Shown: one piece after another, positions 1 to 9,120 of the stretch | How positions within the stretch are numbered: position 1 is the first letter of the stretch | Layout of the letters: every line of letters begins with the position of its first letter | NCBI RefSeq assembly: GCF_023073415.1 | Contig: NZ_JADPJL010000005.1 | Coordinates: 186,001-250,000 of the forward strand | Length of the DNA stretch: 64,000 bases | From: Bradyrhizobium sp. 190 | Lineage (GTDB): Bacteria; Pseudomonadota; Alphaproteobacteria; Rhizobiales; Xanthobacteraceae | Direction: 5' to 3' | The notes under the pieces: model-generated | What the model was told of the DNA's origin: nothing | Databases searched by the model: none | Seen by the model: the letters and a program-made list of their open reading frames with translations, nothing else | Made by a program: the position numbers and the translations under genes

Positions 1-529
1 TGTTGCGTTGAGAAATCTTTCGGGAGACATCTCGGGTCTTAAGCCCCCACCACTTGGAGCGGCGACCTCGATCTTAAAGGCCACCTTTGTCGCCGCCTCT
101 GGAGGTTGGTTTTGCGCTGGATTGGTCATCTGTCCTGGTCCCTGCATCACGATCTGCATCGACGACTGGCACAGCGGAGACGCGGATATTCGCGAGGAAT
201 TTTGCTTGCGCGTGTGAGCTGGTTCACACTTGGGTGAATTTTCTTTTTCACACTTGGGTGAGTTTTCTTTGATAGGGTAGATCGCGATGGCGGTCCTAGG
301 CACTTAGATGACCGTGGCTGTCTGCTTTGGGTCAAACTCAGAAGTCCAGCCGGATAACAGGAAAGTCCCCTTCGCCTCCAAGGGCGGACATCGTCTGCTG
401 GGCCTGTCAGGTCCGAAAAGTGCCACTAACGAAGTTTCCCCGCTGTCTACCTCAGCAGGTTCGTCTTCGACAGCAACCTTTAGGAGGGTGCTCAAAATGA
501 CCGGCCTGACACCGGACGAACTCTAGGGT
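1..529. other. Stretch without a convincing gene
   Basis: No open frame here has a good ribosome site, a recognisable domain or codon use like the confident genes. Frames at about 308-526 (+) and 304-495 (-) overlap each other and look fortuitous. The stretch has a mixed-composition, accessory look. Its only clear structure is the tandem repeat at 223-270. It may be remnant DNA of a mobile region bordering the tRNA gene further right, which is inference. Confidence 0.5.
223..270. repeat. Two tandem 24-bp repeats with an operator-like inverted repeat
   Basis: Two head-to-tail 24-bp units (223-246 and 247-270) differ at one base. Each unit starts with TTCAC-N6-GTGA(A/G), an inverted repeat. 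Just upstream GTGTGA and TCACAC form another inverted repeat, overlapping the first unit. Such phased dyads are typical of repressor or replication-initiator sites. No gene directly downstream is convincing, so the role is unknown. The XRE-type regulator at 530-766 is the only DNA-binding protein nearby. Confidence 0.6.
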
Positions 530-766
530 CTAACCCCGCGTCCTCTTTTGGGGCACCAGCAGCCGGTCAGGCGTCGTCTTCAGCGCACGAGCCAAGCGGG
601 CCAGAACAACAATCGTGCAGTTACGCGTGCCGCGCTCAACCTGGCTGATGTATGTGCGATCTAACCCCGCCTCCAAAGCTAAATCCTCTTGGGACAGCCC
701 AAGATTCTTGCGGGCCTTCCGAACGGCCACCGCCACCACGTCAATGATGCCTGTCTCGTCTTCCAT
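530..766 (-). CDS. Small XRE-family HTH transcriptional regulator
   Basis: The 78-residue protein is essentially a single Cro/C1-type helix-turn-helix. The domain spans about residues 10-70, with RKNLGLSQEDLALEAGLDRT followed by the recognition helix YISQVERGTRN. It probably binds DNA as a dimer and autoregulates. There is no ligand domain, as in regulators of restriction-modification, plasmid or integrative elements. The start is the only ATG after the upstream in-frame stop; GGAG lies very close to it, so initiation may be weak. The target is unknown. The dyad repeats at 223-270 are a possible site, which is speculation. Confidence 0.8.
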   Translation of the reverse strand: MEDETGIIDVVAVAVRKARKNLGLSQEDLALEAGLDRTYISQVERGTRNCTIVVLARLARALKTTPDRLLVPQKRTRG

Positions 767-883
767 CTCCGGAAGCAGGCAGTCATGGTGACTTTCGGTC
801 TACGGACTATGAGTCCCATTGTTTCGTTGAGCCATGATGACTATCGTCTACAATTGCGGCGTCCGTTAATGAGGAACGCAGGA

Positions 884-1312
884 ATGGCTACCACCGAAAA
901 TATTTCCCCCAAGGCGCAAGAGACCGAACCCGTGAAGGCGCTCTTCGACCTCGCCAGCTATTGGGCGACCATCTGGGGATTCGTCGCGCTCTGCCTTTGG
1001 CTCGAACACCGCGTGCTCACCGCCTTGGACATCCAATCGGACAGCATCCAAATAGCCGTCCTCGGGGCAAGCACAGTGGCTATATTTTGGCTGACGCTCA
1101 ATCGTGTCGAGAAGGACCCAAAGGCGCGGCTCATCGTGGATCGTGCCCGGTATATCGTGATCCTGGCCGCAGCGGTCCTGCTCGGGGCATACCTTCACGC
1201 GACCCACAAAGATCAGTCGTACGAGAGCCACCTTCGCGATGGCGCAGTCCTCGCTTGCGCCGAGATTGCGGCCTGCAAAGAGTCCGTGACCCAATACGCA
1301 AACACGCGATAG
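884..1312 (+). CDS. Small multi-pass membrane protein of unknown function
   Basis: I do not recognise a family. The ATG at 884 was chosen because GAGGAACGCAGGA precedes it and the upstream extension has no protein-like character. The 142-residue product has hydrophobic segments near residues 25-45, 54-73 and 87-108. Short charged loops and a KDPKAR patch separate the last two. The C-terminal tail contains two cysteines (LACAEIAACKE). It lies alone between the XRE gene and the tRNA, in a region of accessory appearance. A protein limited to close relatives or carried on an island is plausible. Confidence 0.6.
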   Translation: MATTENISPKAQETEPVKALFDLASYWATIWGFVALCLWLEHRVLTALDIQSDSIQIAVLGASTVAIFWLTLNRVEKDPKARLIVDRARYIVILAAAVLLGAYLHATHKDQSYESHLRDGAVLACAEIAACKESVTQYANTR

Positions 1313-1490
1313 GCGGCTGGGCGATGTCAGCTCGTGGCTGCAAAGTAGAGAGAACTTCGAGCGCCAAGTCTCCTTCCGCCAACGTTTAAGAAGCGTTGGG
1401 GGCAGCCGTTAGGGGCGGCGTTGGGGTACGTCGGTTACCCGGTGCAATCAAACCCAATAATTTCAATGACTTGGTGACGTTCCGAAGCTT

Positions 1491-1564
1491 TGGCTGGGGA
1501 ACTAGGATTCGAACCTAGACAAACAGAGTCAGAGTCTGTTGTGCTACCGTTACACCATTCCCCA
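1491..1564 (-). tRNA. tRNA-Gln (anticodon CTG)
   Basis: The reverse complement folds as a cloverleaf. The acceptor arm pairs TGGGGAA with TTCCCCA, followed by G and an encoded CCA. The anticodon stem ACAGA/TCTGT encloses the loop CTCTGAC, so the anticodon is CTG, reading CAG. The T arm has the GGTTCGAATCC pattern. Length is 74 nt including CCA. The 3' end faces the accessory region at 1-1400, the side on which tRNA-targeted integrases insert DNA. Confidence 0.95.
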
Positions 1565-1568
1565 ATAA

Positions 1569-2786
1569 TTGCTCAGTGACATCAATAGGTTAGGTGGATG
1601 TCTAGGCAATCGGCTGGAAGCGGGATTTTTGCAAATCACCGCTTTCGCTGGTGCGTCGTTCTACTCGCTCGGTCCGGGCCTTGGCAAGCGCGGAAGGAGG
1701 GGGATTTTCAGGCCGGGCGGCATCCGCGATCCCTTCATCATGACCTGGCCGAAGAAGATCGCAGGCAAAGGCGAGGTGCGCCACCAGTTCGTCCATGCCT
1801 GCGACCTGACGCCGACCTTGCTCGACCTGATCGGCATCGCGCCGCCGGTCGAAATTGGCGGCGTCGCGCAGATGCCGATCGAAGGCGAGAGCTTTGCGCG
1901 CTCGATTGCCGATCCAGCCGCGCCGTCAAAATCTTCGCCGCAATATTTCGAGATGTTCGGGCATCGCAGGATTTGGCAGGACGGCTGGAAGGCGGTTTCC
2001 TTCCATCCCTCGGGCACGCCGTTCGAGAACGACAAATGGGAGTTGTTTCACCTGGCGAAGGATTTTTCGGAAACGGACGATTTGACGGCGCAAGAGCCTG
2101 AGCGGCTTGAAGCGATGATCAAGCTGTGGTGGAGCGAAGCCGAGAAGCACAATGTGCTGCCGCTCGATGACCGGTTCGGCCCGCGTTTTGCGGAAAATGC
2201 CGCGCGATTCCATGGCGCACGCAACAAGTTCACGTTTCATGCCGGCATGGGACACGTGCCGACCGACGTCGCGCCCGATGTGCGCAGCCGCAGCTACACC
2301 ATCGAAGCCCATGTGGAAATTGAAGAGGGAGGTGCCGAGGGCGTGCTAATCGCCCACGGCGATGCGACGTCAGGCTACAGCCTCCACATCAAGGACGGCT
2401 TGCTGGTGCACGACCTCAATATCGGCGGCGGCCATGAGATCGTGACCTCGAACCGCAAGGTGCCACCAGGCGCGCACCGGCTCGGCGTGCAAGTCGAGCG
2501 TCTGTTGCGCAAGGAACCGCCGGCCAAGGGCTCCCGCACGGGCGCGACGGCCTATACGCTCCTGATCGACGGCGAACCGGCAGGCTCGATCCAGACCCAG
2601 TCTGCCTTCAACAATTTCATCTCGTGGTCCGGCCTCGACATCGGCCGCGACCGTTCCAGCCCGGTCTCGCACTATGAGGCGCCGTTCGAATTTACCGGCC
2701 AGTTGCTGCGGGTGACGGTCGATATGCATGACGACCAGAAGCTGGACGGTGAGGGGGTGGGGGCGGCGGAGATGGCAAGGCAGTAG
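1569..2786 (+). pseudogene. Arylsulfatase remnant lacking the catalytic N-terminal half
   Basis: From about 1716 the reading frame matches the C-terminal part of large type I arylsulfatases. It begins GGIRDPFIMTWPKKI, continues with HACDLTPTLLDLIGI and WELFHLAKDFSETDD, and ends in the beta-sandwich tail. Family members usually exceed 700 residues. The formylglycine motif CxPxR and the N-terminal metal ligands are missing. The first ~49 codons, starting 5 bp from the tRNA gene, do not resemble a sulfatase, and no ribosome site supports the start. I read it as a 5'-truncated, non-functional gene, although the remaining frame is intact for about 350 codons. Confidence 0.75.
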
Positions 2787-2895
2787 CCGATCAAACCTCA
2801 GCTGTCGTCGCCGGCCTTCGCAACTGCGCACTTGGGCGGGCGATCCAGTATTCCAGAGCCTTTAATGATTGAAACGATAGGCTGCGGCGTACTGG

Positions 2896-2917
2896 ATTCC
2901 CCGCCTACGCGGGGAAT
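2896..2917. repeat. Short palindrome, possible bidirectional terminator
   Basis: ATTCCCCGC and GCGGGGAAT form a perfect 9-bp stem with a 4-nt CTAC loop. The flank (GTACTGG before, GACA after) is typical of extragenic palindromes in Bradyrhizobium. It lies between the convergent ends of the sulfatase remnant and the IalB-like gene, where it could end transcription from both sides. No long T-run is present. Confidence 0.6.
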
Positions 2918-2973
2918 GACACCTTATGTGGGGCGACCCCGTCACGCTGCTCGTCGTACCGACGAAACCCGCC

Positions 2974-3543
2974 TTACTTGATCTTCTCATATGCCGCGGC
3001 GAAGTCGGCCAGCGGCATCGGGATGGTGATGGTCTCCTTGGCCAGATTCTGGAACGACACTTTCAACTGCTTGCCGGATTTCAATGCGGCCAGCACGTCG
3101 GGTGAAATCTGGAGGTTGGCGTAGCAGCCGCGCGCCTCGCAGGTCTGGATCTGCAGCTCGGACGTCTTGCCGTCGTCGACCTGGATTCTGGCGCCGGCCG
3201 GCAGGTTGAGCCCGAGCGGCAATTGCACCAGCGCGATCGGCGCGCGGGTTTCGGCTGATACACGGATATTGATCAGCACGATCAGCTGGCCGGTCTTGGT
3301 CAGGACCGCGCTCTGCTCGATCGCGCATTCGAGCGGTGCGCCGCGGCTTGCGCTGCTGCACCGCGCAACCCAGCCGGGAGGCGCTGGTGTATTCGCTCCC
3401 TCGGCCGCAGCGGCGGTGGGGCCCGGTGTCGCCTGCGCCACGGGCGGGGCGTTATTTTTGGCCTTGGGCGCCTGGGCGTGGCTATGGCCGCATAAACCGA
3501 AGGTTGCCGCGGCAGCGACCGCAAATTTAACTAAAATTTTCAC
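2974..3543 (-). CDS. Invasion-associated locus B (IalB) family protein
   Basis: The 189-residue protein has a cleavable signal peptide (MKILVKFAVAAAATFGLCG, cleavage near AQA, residues 22-25). A Pro/Ala-rich linker of about 30 residues and an IalB domain follow. Family hallmarks are W-x-x-x-C near residue 58, LECAIEQS, and the paired cysteines of QTCEARGCYANL. It should be periplasmic or surface-associated. IalB of Bartonella takes part in erythrocyte invasion, but the family is widespread in free-living rhizobia with unknown function. It stands 57 bp downstream of the RND permease gene on the same strand; a small CTACC/GGTAG hairpin lies in that gap. Confidence 0.85.
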   Translation of the reverse strand: MKILVKFAVAAAATFGLCGHSHAQAPKAKNNAPPVAQATPGPTAAAAEGANTPAPPGWVARCSSASRGAPLECAIEQSAVLTKTGQLIVLINIRVSAETRAPIALVQLPLGLNLPAGARIQVDDGKTSELQIQTCEARGCYANLQISPDVLAALKSGKQLKVSFQNLAKETITIPMPLADFAAAYEKIK

Positions 3544-3600
3544 TGAACCGGCTCCGAAATGAACTACCTTCGGTAGTGTCGGTTCCCGTGCAAAGTCAAG

Positions 3601-6600
3601 TCATTCGGCCGCCTGCTTGACCGAGCGGTGAGCGTCCAGATGCGCATCATGGTCAGGATCGGACGAACGGCCCCATCGTGCAAACGCGTTCGAGAGCCGG
3701 TCGAGATAGAGATAGACCACCGGCGTCGTGAACAGCGTCAGCGCCTGGCTGACGATCAGGCCGCCGACCATGGCATAGCCCAGCGGCTGGCGAATTTCCG
3801 ATCCGGTGCCGGTACCCAGCATCAGCGGCACGCCGCCGAGCAATGCCGCCATCGTCGTCATCATGATCGGCCGGAAGCGCAGTAGCGCCGCCTTGCGGAT
3901 CGCGGCCTCGGGCTCGAGCTGCTCGTCGCGTTCGGCCGTGATCGCAAAGTCGACCATCATGATGCCGTTCTTCTTCACGATGCCGATCAGAAGCACGATG
4001 CCGATCAGGGCGATCAGGCTGAAGTCGAACCCGAACAGCATCAGGATCGCGAGCGCGCCGACGCCGGCGGACGGCAGCGTGGACAGGATTGTGATCGGAT
4101 GGATGTAGCTCTCGTAGAGAATGCCGAGGATCAGGTACACCACGACGAGGGCTGCAAGGATCAACAGCGGCACGGTACCGAGCGACTGCTGGAACGCCTG
4201 CGCGGTGCCCTGGAAGCTCGAATTGAGCGTTGCCGGCGCACCGAGTTCGACCATCGCCTTCTGCACCGCGTCGGTCGCCTGTCCCAGCGCCACGCCCTGC
4301 GCGAGGTTGAAGCTGATGGTGATCGCCGGAAACTGGCCCTGATGGCTGATCGACAGCGGCCGAACCGGCACGCTGGTCCAGCTGGCAAAGGTCGACAGCG
4401 GCACCTGGTCGCCCGTCGTCGGCGATTTCACATAGATCTTGTTCAGCGTGTCGAGGCTGCCCTGCAGCTCCGGCAGCACCTCGAGCACCACCTTGTAGGT
4501 GTTGAGCTGGGTAAAATACTGCGTCACCTGGCGCTGCCCGAACGCGTCATAGAGCGTATCGTCGATCAGTTGCGGTTGGATGCCGTAGCGCGCCGCGGTA
4601 TCGCGGTTGATCTTGAGCTCCAGCGTGGTGCCGTTGGTCTGCTGGTCGGTGGCGACGTCGCGAAGCTCCGGCAGCGTCTGCATCTTCGTCAGGATCTTCG
4701 GCGCCCATTCGTTCAGTTCGGCAAGGTCGGCGTCCTGCAGTGTGAACTCGAACTGGGTTCGCGTCGGCCGCCCGCCGAGCCGTACGTCCTGCGCCGCCTG
4801 CATATAGAGGCGGGCGCCTTCAACCTTTTCCAATTGGGGACGCAGGCGGGCGATGATCTGTTGCGCGGTCGCCTTGCGCTCGTCGCGGGGTTTCAACGTG
4901 ATGTAGAGACTGCCGTTATTGCCGGCCCGGCCGCTGCCACCGATCGCCATCGCGACCGAGGCCACATCCGGGTCGGCCTGCACGATCTTGCCGAGTTCCT
5001 CCTGATGCCGCTTCATATCAGCAAAGGAAATGTCCTGGCTGGCCTCCGAGGTGGCGGTGATCAGGCCGTTATCCTGCTGCGGAAAGAAGCCTTTTGGGAT
5101 GATGACGAACAGGTAGACTGATAATCCCAAGGTGACGAAGAAGATCATCAGTGTTGTGAGCTTCCAGCGCAGTGCGAGGTCGAGGCCGCGTTCATAGGCA
5201 CGCAGCATCGCATCGAAGGCGCGCTCGCTCCATTGGTAGAACCGGCCGTGCCTGGTTTCGCCGTGCGCGCGCAGGAAGCGCGAGGCCATCATCGGCGTCA
5301 ACGTCAGCGATACGATCATCGAGACGAAGATGGTCATCGCGAGCGTCACGGCGAATTCGCGAAACAGCCGCCCGATGATGCCGCCCATCAGCAATAGCGG
5401 GATCAGCACCGCGACCAGCGAAATACTGATCGACACGATGGTGAAGCCGATCTCGCGGGCGCCCTTGAAGGCGGCGGCGAGCGGTTTTTCGCCTTCCTCG
5501 ATATAACGCGTGATGTTCTCCAGCATCACGATGGCGTCGTCGACAACGAAGCCGACGGCGATGGTGAGCGCCATCAGCGAGAGATTGTCGAGCGTATAGC
5601 CGAACACCCACATCAGCGCGCAGGCGCCAAGCAGCGCCAGCGGCACCGTGATCGTCGGGATCACGGTGGCCCAGAAGCTGCGCAGGAAGATGAAGATCAC
5701 CATGACGACCAGCGCGATGGTCAGTAGTAGCGTGAATTGCACGTCCTCCACCGCGGCGCGGATGGTCTGGGTGCGGTCGCTGATGACCTCGATCTTGATC
5801 GCCGGTGGAATCGCCGCCACCAGCCGCGGCAGCGTCGCCTTGATCTTGTCGACGGTCTCGATGACGTTGGCGCCGGGCTGCTTGAATATCACGAGGAACA
5901 CGCCGCGCTTGCCGTTGGCCCAGGCCGCCTGCTTGGCGTCCTCGGGCCCGGTGACGGCTTGGCCGATATCCCGGATCCGCAACGGGCCACCGTTGCGGTA
6001 GGCAATGATGACGTCGTTCCAATCCTTGGAATCGGGCAACTGGTCGTTGGCGTAAATGGTGTAGGCGCGGCGCTCACCGTCGATATTGCCCTTCGGGCTA
6101 TCGACGGTCGTGATCGCGATCTGGCTGCGCACGTCCTCCAGCGACAGACCCTTGGCCACGAGTTTCGCCGGGTCGATCTGGATGCGGATCGCCGGTTTCT
6201 GCTGGCCGCCGATGATGACCTGGGCAACCCCCGAGATCTGGCTGATCTGCTGCGCGAGCTGGGCATCGACGGCGTCGCTCACCGTGGTCAGCGGCAGCGT
6301 GTCCGATGTCGCCGACAGCAAGAGGATCGGCGAGTCCGCCGGGTTGACCTTGCGATAGGTCGGCGGCGAGGGGAGGCTTTTTGGCAACTGGCCGCTGGCG
6401 GCATTGATCGCGGCCTGCACGTCGTTGGCCGCGGCGTCGATCGGGCGGTTCAGATCGAACTGGATCGTGATCGCCGCCGTGCCGAGGTAGCTGGTCGAGG
6501 TCATCTGCGCGACGCCGGGAATCTGCGCGAGCTGGCGCTCCAGCGGCTGCGCCACCGACGAGGCCATGGTTTCCGGGCTGCCGCCGGGCAGCGAGGCCGA

Positions 6601-6747
6601 GACCTGGATGGTCGGGAAGTCGACCTGCGGCAGCGGTGCGACCGGCAACAGCGGATAGGCGACGAGGCCGACGAACAGGATGCCGGCCATCATCAGCGAC
6701 GTGCCGATCGGATAGCGAATGAAGGGCGCCGAGATTCCCTGGCTCAT
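3601..6747 (-). CDS. RND multidrug efflux permease (MdtB/MdtC type)
   Basis: The inner-membrane proton/drug antiporter subunit of a tripartite pump has 1048 residues, the normal length for this family. It starts with a cytoplasmic MSQGISAPFIRYPIGTSLMM leader and TM1. Two large periplasmic loops and twelve predicted helices follow. TM4 carries GFVVDDAIVMLENI with the paired aspartates of the proton relay. The second half contains the matching KKNGIMMVDFA helix. MdtBC-type pumps use two permeases; only one is encoded here, so it probably works as a homotrimer. The start codon overlaps the adaptor stop by 4 bp (ATGA), indicating translational coupling. The outer-membrane channel is not in the window. 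Confidence 0.93.
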   Translation of the reverse strand: MSQGISAPFIRYPIGTSLMMAGILFVGLVAYPLLPVAPLPQVDFPTIQVSASLPGGSPETMASSVAQPLERQLAQIPGVAQMTSTSYLGTAAITIQFDLNRPIDAAANDVQAAINAASGQLPKSLPSPPTYRKVNPADSPILLLSATSDTLPLTTVSDAVDAQLAQQISQISGVAQVIIGGQQKPAIRIQIDPAKLVAKGLSLEDVRSQIAITTVDSPKGNIDGERRAYTIYANDQLPDSKDWNDVIIAYRNGGPLRIRDIGQAVTGPEDAKQAAWANGKRGVFLVIFKQPGANVIETVDKIKATLPRLVAAIPPAIKIEVISDRTQTIRAAVEDVQFTLLLTIALVVMVIFIFLRSFWATVIPTITVPLALLGACALMWVFGYTLDNLSLMALTIAVGFVVDDAIVMLENITRYIEEGEKPLAAAFKGAREIGFTIVSISISLVAVLIPLLLMGGIIGRLFREFAVTLAMTIFVSMIVSLTLTPMMASRFLRAHGETRHGRFYQWSERAFDAMLRAYERGLDLALRWKLTTLMIFFVTLGLSVYLFVIIPKGFFPQQDNGLITATSEASQDISFADMKRHQEELGKIVQADPDVASVAMAIGGSGRAGNNGSLYITLKPRDERKATAQQIIARLRPQLEKVEGARLYMQAAQDVRLGGRPTRTQFEFTLQDADLAELNEWAPKILTKMQTLPELRDVATDQQTNGTTLELKINRDTAARYGIQPQLIDDTLYDAFGQRQVTQYFTQLNTYKVVLEVLPELQGSLDTLNKIYVKSPTTGDQVPLSTFASWTSVPVRPLSISHQGQFPAITISFNLAQGVALGQATDAVQKAMVELGAPATLNSSFQGTAQAFQQSLGTVPLLILAALVVVYLILGILYESYIHPITILSTLPSAGVGALAILMLFGFDFSLIALIGIVLLIGIVKKNGIMMVDFAITAERDEQLEPEAAIRKAALLRFRPIMMTTMAALLGGVPLMLGTGTGSEIRQPLGYAMVGGLIVSQALTLFTTPVVYLYLDRLSNAFARWGRSSDPDHDAHLDAHRSVKQAAE

Positions 6748-7916
6748 TCGCTGGTCACCTTGGCTTGCGTTTGATCCGAGCTGGCGACCGCCGTCGTCAC
6801 CAGCGTGCCCGGCTGAACCTTGAACTGGCCGGCCGTGATCACCTGCTCGCCGGGCGACAGCCCTTCGTCGACCACGGAGCGGCCGTCGATCGCGCGCGTG
6901 ACCTTGACCTTGCGGAGCTCAGCCTTGTTCTCCTTGCTGACCGTGTAGGCGTAAAGACCATTGGGGCCATGCTGAACGGCGTCGTCGGGAACAACGGTGG
7001 CGTCCTTCAGCGTCGCAATCAGCAGCCGGGTCGAAACCGATTGGCCCGGCCACAGCGCATGATCCTTGTTGTCGAACACGGCCTTGAGCCTGACGGTGCC
7101 GCTCGACGTATCGACCTGGTTGTTGATCAGCGAAAGCGTGCCGGTCGAAAGCACCCGCTTGCCGTCGGTGGAGAGCGCGATCGTCTTTGGAGAACCGGCG
7201 GTGAGTGCGGCCTTGATATCCGGCAACTGGTCTTCCGGCGCGGTGAAGATCACCGCGATCGGTTCGATCTGGGCGATGGTCACGATGCCGGTCTGGGTCG
7301 CTGCATTGACGATATTGCCGACATCGACCTGCCGGAGCCCGACGACACCTGATATCGGGGCCTTGACGGTGGCGTAATCGAGCTGAGTCTGCGCGTTTTC
7401 GATCAGCGCGGTGTCGGCCTGAATCTGTGCCGTCAACTGTGCGACGGTGGAGCGCTGCGTATCGGTCTGTTGGCGGGTCGCGAACTCGCCGAGCTTGGTA
7501 AAGCGCTGCAGGTCGAGGCTGGCGTTGGCGAGATTGGCTTCGTCCTGGGCCTTCTTGGCCTTGGCCTGATCGAGGGCGGCCTGGAATGGCCGCGGATCGA
7601 TCTCGACCAGCGTGTCGCCTTCCTTGACGAACTGGCCCTCCTGAAATGCGATCCGGTTGATCTGGCCGTCGACGCGGGTGCGGACCACGACGGTGTTGAA
7701 GCCTTGCACGGTGCCGAGGCCGGTCAGATAGACCGGAAAATCGGCCTTTTCGACCGAGCTAATCCGCACGGGGACGGCGGCACGGGCAAGCGCGGGCTTC
7801 TGAGCGTCAGCCTGCGCCTGATGATCCTCGCCCTGGAATCGCTGCCAGCCCAGATAGCCCAGCGCAGCGATCGCTACGATCAGCAAAACCCAACGGATGG
7901 CGCGCGACCTAGACAT
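6744..7916 (-). CDS. RND efflux periplasmic adaptor (MdtA-like membrane fusion protein)
   Basis: The 390-residue protein has an N-terminal membrane anchor (residues 8-24). A barrel-sandwich part contains GTVQGFNTVVVRTRVDGQI and EGDTLVEIDPRPFQAALDQA. An alpha-hairpin spans roughly residues 110-175. The second lipoyl half begins KAPISGVVGLRQVDVGNIV, and beta-barrel and membrane-proximal domains follow. It bridges the permease to an outer-membrane channel. It is first in a two-gene operon; the permease follows with a 4-bp overlap. No dedicated regulator lies beside it, and the upstream gap (7917-8338) shows no clear operator. Confidence 0.92.
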   Translation of the reverse strand: MSRSRAIRWVLLIVAIAALGYLGWQRFQGEDHQAQADAQKPALARAAVPVRISSVEKADFPVYLTGLGTVQGFNTVVVRTRVDGQINRIAFQEGQFVKEGDTLVEIDPRPFQAALDQAKAKKAQDEANLANASLDLQRFTKLGEFATRQQTDTQRSTVAQLTAQIQADTALIENAQTQLDYATVKAPISGVVGLRQVDVGNIVNAATQTGIVTIAQIEPIAVIFTAPEDQLPDIKAALTAGSPKTIALSTDGKRVLSTGTLSLINNQVDTSSGTVRLKAVFDNKDHALWPGQSVSTRLLIATLKDATVVPDDAVQHGPNGLYAYTVSKENKAELRKVKVTRAIDGRSVVDEGLSPGEQVITAGQFKVQPGTLVTTAVASSDQTQAKVTSE

Positions 7917-8338
7917 GGCTGCTCATGGCTTGAAGGAAGTTTTCCCAGCATTGCCGATATAATGTCCGCGCGCTTGCCCTGTACAAACACTAAGGCTTGA
8001 GAATCCTAAACAATCGGAAAGGTTTGAAGCAGCAGTCGAGCAGCGTTATGCGCCAATACAAAATGGAGCTGATCGCGCGCGTCGCCAACGGTTCGTCCGA
8101 TCCTTTGTGATTCCTCGCCGGCTTTCGCGATGAGATCAAAGCTGTGCTGAGGGGAGAGTGAGCATCGCCGGCATGGACAACACCGATCGCGTCCGGCAGG
8201 TCACGCAATCGACGGTCGATGAATAGTTCTCGCCGATAAAGTCGCTGAGCACCTAGTGATAGTCATGAAGCGACGATGCAACTAATGCCTGATTTTACGG
8301 CGTTGCCTGCGTCTCTTTAGCGGCGCCTCCAAAGCAGC
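7917..8338. other. Intergenic stretch with no gene seen
   Basis: This separates the divergently oriented efflux pair and iron-uptake module. No open frame has both a ribosome site and protein-like composition; a 72-codon frame on the minus strand at 7990-8208 looks fortuitous. The promoter of the efflux operon must lie at the left end, but I could not place it. The right end leads into the iron-box candidate. Confidence 0.5.
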
Positions 8339-8355
8339 TTTAGAACCATTTCAAA
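8339..8355 (+). promoter_or_regulatory. Candidate Irr/ICE iron-control box
   Basis: TTTAGAA-CCA-TTTCAAA resembles the rhizobial iron control element, TTTAGAA-N3-TTCTAAA, bound by Irr. The left half is exact and the right half matches 5 of 7 positions. It sits about 150 bp before the ribosome site at 8491-8500 that heads the PKHD-exbB-exbD-tonB genes, which are iron-uptake functions. Both sequence and context fit iron-responsive control; binding is not shown. Confidence 0.5.
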
Positions 8356-8607
8356 CTACAGATTAGAATCGCTGTGATCTGAACGGATTCAACCGGAGTA
8401 TCGGCCCAATCGCGTTGACCCCAAAATTTTCGCTCGGTACCTACCGCGAGGGACCATAGGCTGGTCGATTTGCCGAAAAAAAATTGATCAGGAGGACTTG
8501 ATGAATCTTGCAAAGGCACCGAGGTCGCTTCGCCTTGAAGCAGCGGTAAGCGCACTCGGTCAGAAGGTCTCCGCTGTTGCGAGGTCGCGCGCACGTTCGG
8601 CAATCGC

Positions 8608-9120
8608 GTGCTGTCGGCGCTGACCGCCAGTCCGAAATTCCTCTCGGCGGCGATCCCGCTGCAGATCTTTCCGCCGCTATTTGATCGCTACGTGGCCTCC
8701 GGCGGGCACCATTTCGGCCTCCATGTCGACAACGCGGTGAGGGGAGATCGTCTCACCGGCCAGCGGATCCGGACCGATTTGTTGGTGACGCTGTTTCTGT
8801 CGGAGCCGGACGAGTATGACGGGGGCGAACTGGTGGTCGAGGATCTCTATGGTTCCCACGAAATCAAGCTCGCGGCCGGGGACCTCGTGCTTTATCCTGC
8901 GTCTAGTTTGCATTTGGTAACGCCCGTCACACGAGGTATGCGCGTGGCGTCTTTTTTCCGGCTGCAGAGCATGGTACGGGATGTTCACGCCCGCAGCCTG
9001 ATCTTCGATCTCGATACCTCGATCCAGGCCCTGGTGGAGCGGCTTGGGCGAGACGACCCTGAAACGGTCAAATTGACCGGTATCTATCACAACCTGATCC
9101 GCTACTGGGCCGAAGTATGA
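8608..9120 (+). pseudogene. Fe(II)/2-oxoglutarate PKHD-type dioxygenase (PiuC/YbiX family), 5' end decayed
   Basis: The open frame of 170 codons matches the C-terminal three quarters of PiuC/YbiX hydroxylases, which are about 226 residues. It has the iron ligands in GLHVDNAVR (HxD) and [12 protein letters not shown] (distal His, then the 2-oxoglutarate Arg). The C-terminal [11 protein letters not shown] is typical. Similarity continues in frame back to about 8581 (EVARTFGNR). Further upstream it breaks: a good ribosome site (AGGAGG) and ATG at 8501 open a different frame that stops at 8621. The first ~50 residues are therefore lost or frameshifted. A GTG restart at 8608 cannot be excluded. 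The exbB ATG overlaps its stop, so translation through it may still matter for exbB. Confidence 0.75.

Noticed and set aside
308..526. Possible 72-residue protein downstream of the tandem repeat
   Set aside because: No ribosome site, no domain, overlapped by an equally open minus-strand frame and with non-coding-like composition.
4099..5121. 340-codon plus-strand frame opposite the RND permease
   Set aside because: Antisense shadow; the RND protein on the other strand is full length with intact motifs.
7990..8208. 72-codon minus-strand frame between the efflux and iron modules
   Set aside because: No ribosome site, no domain; length is within chance expectation for this GC content.
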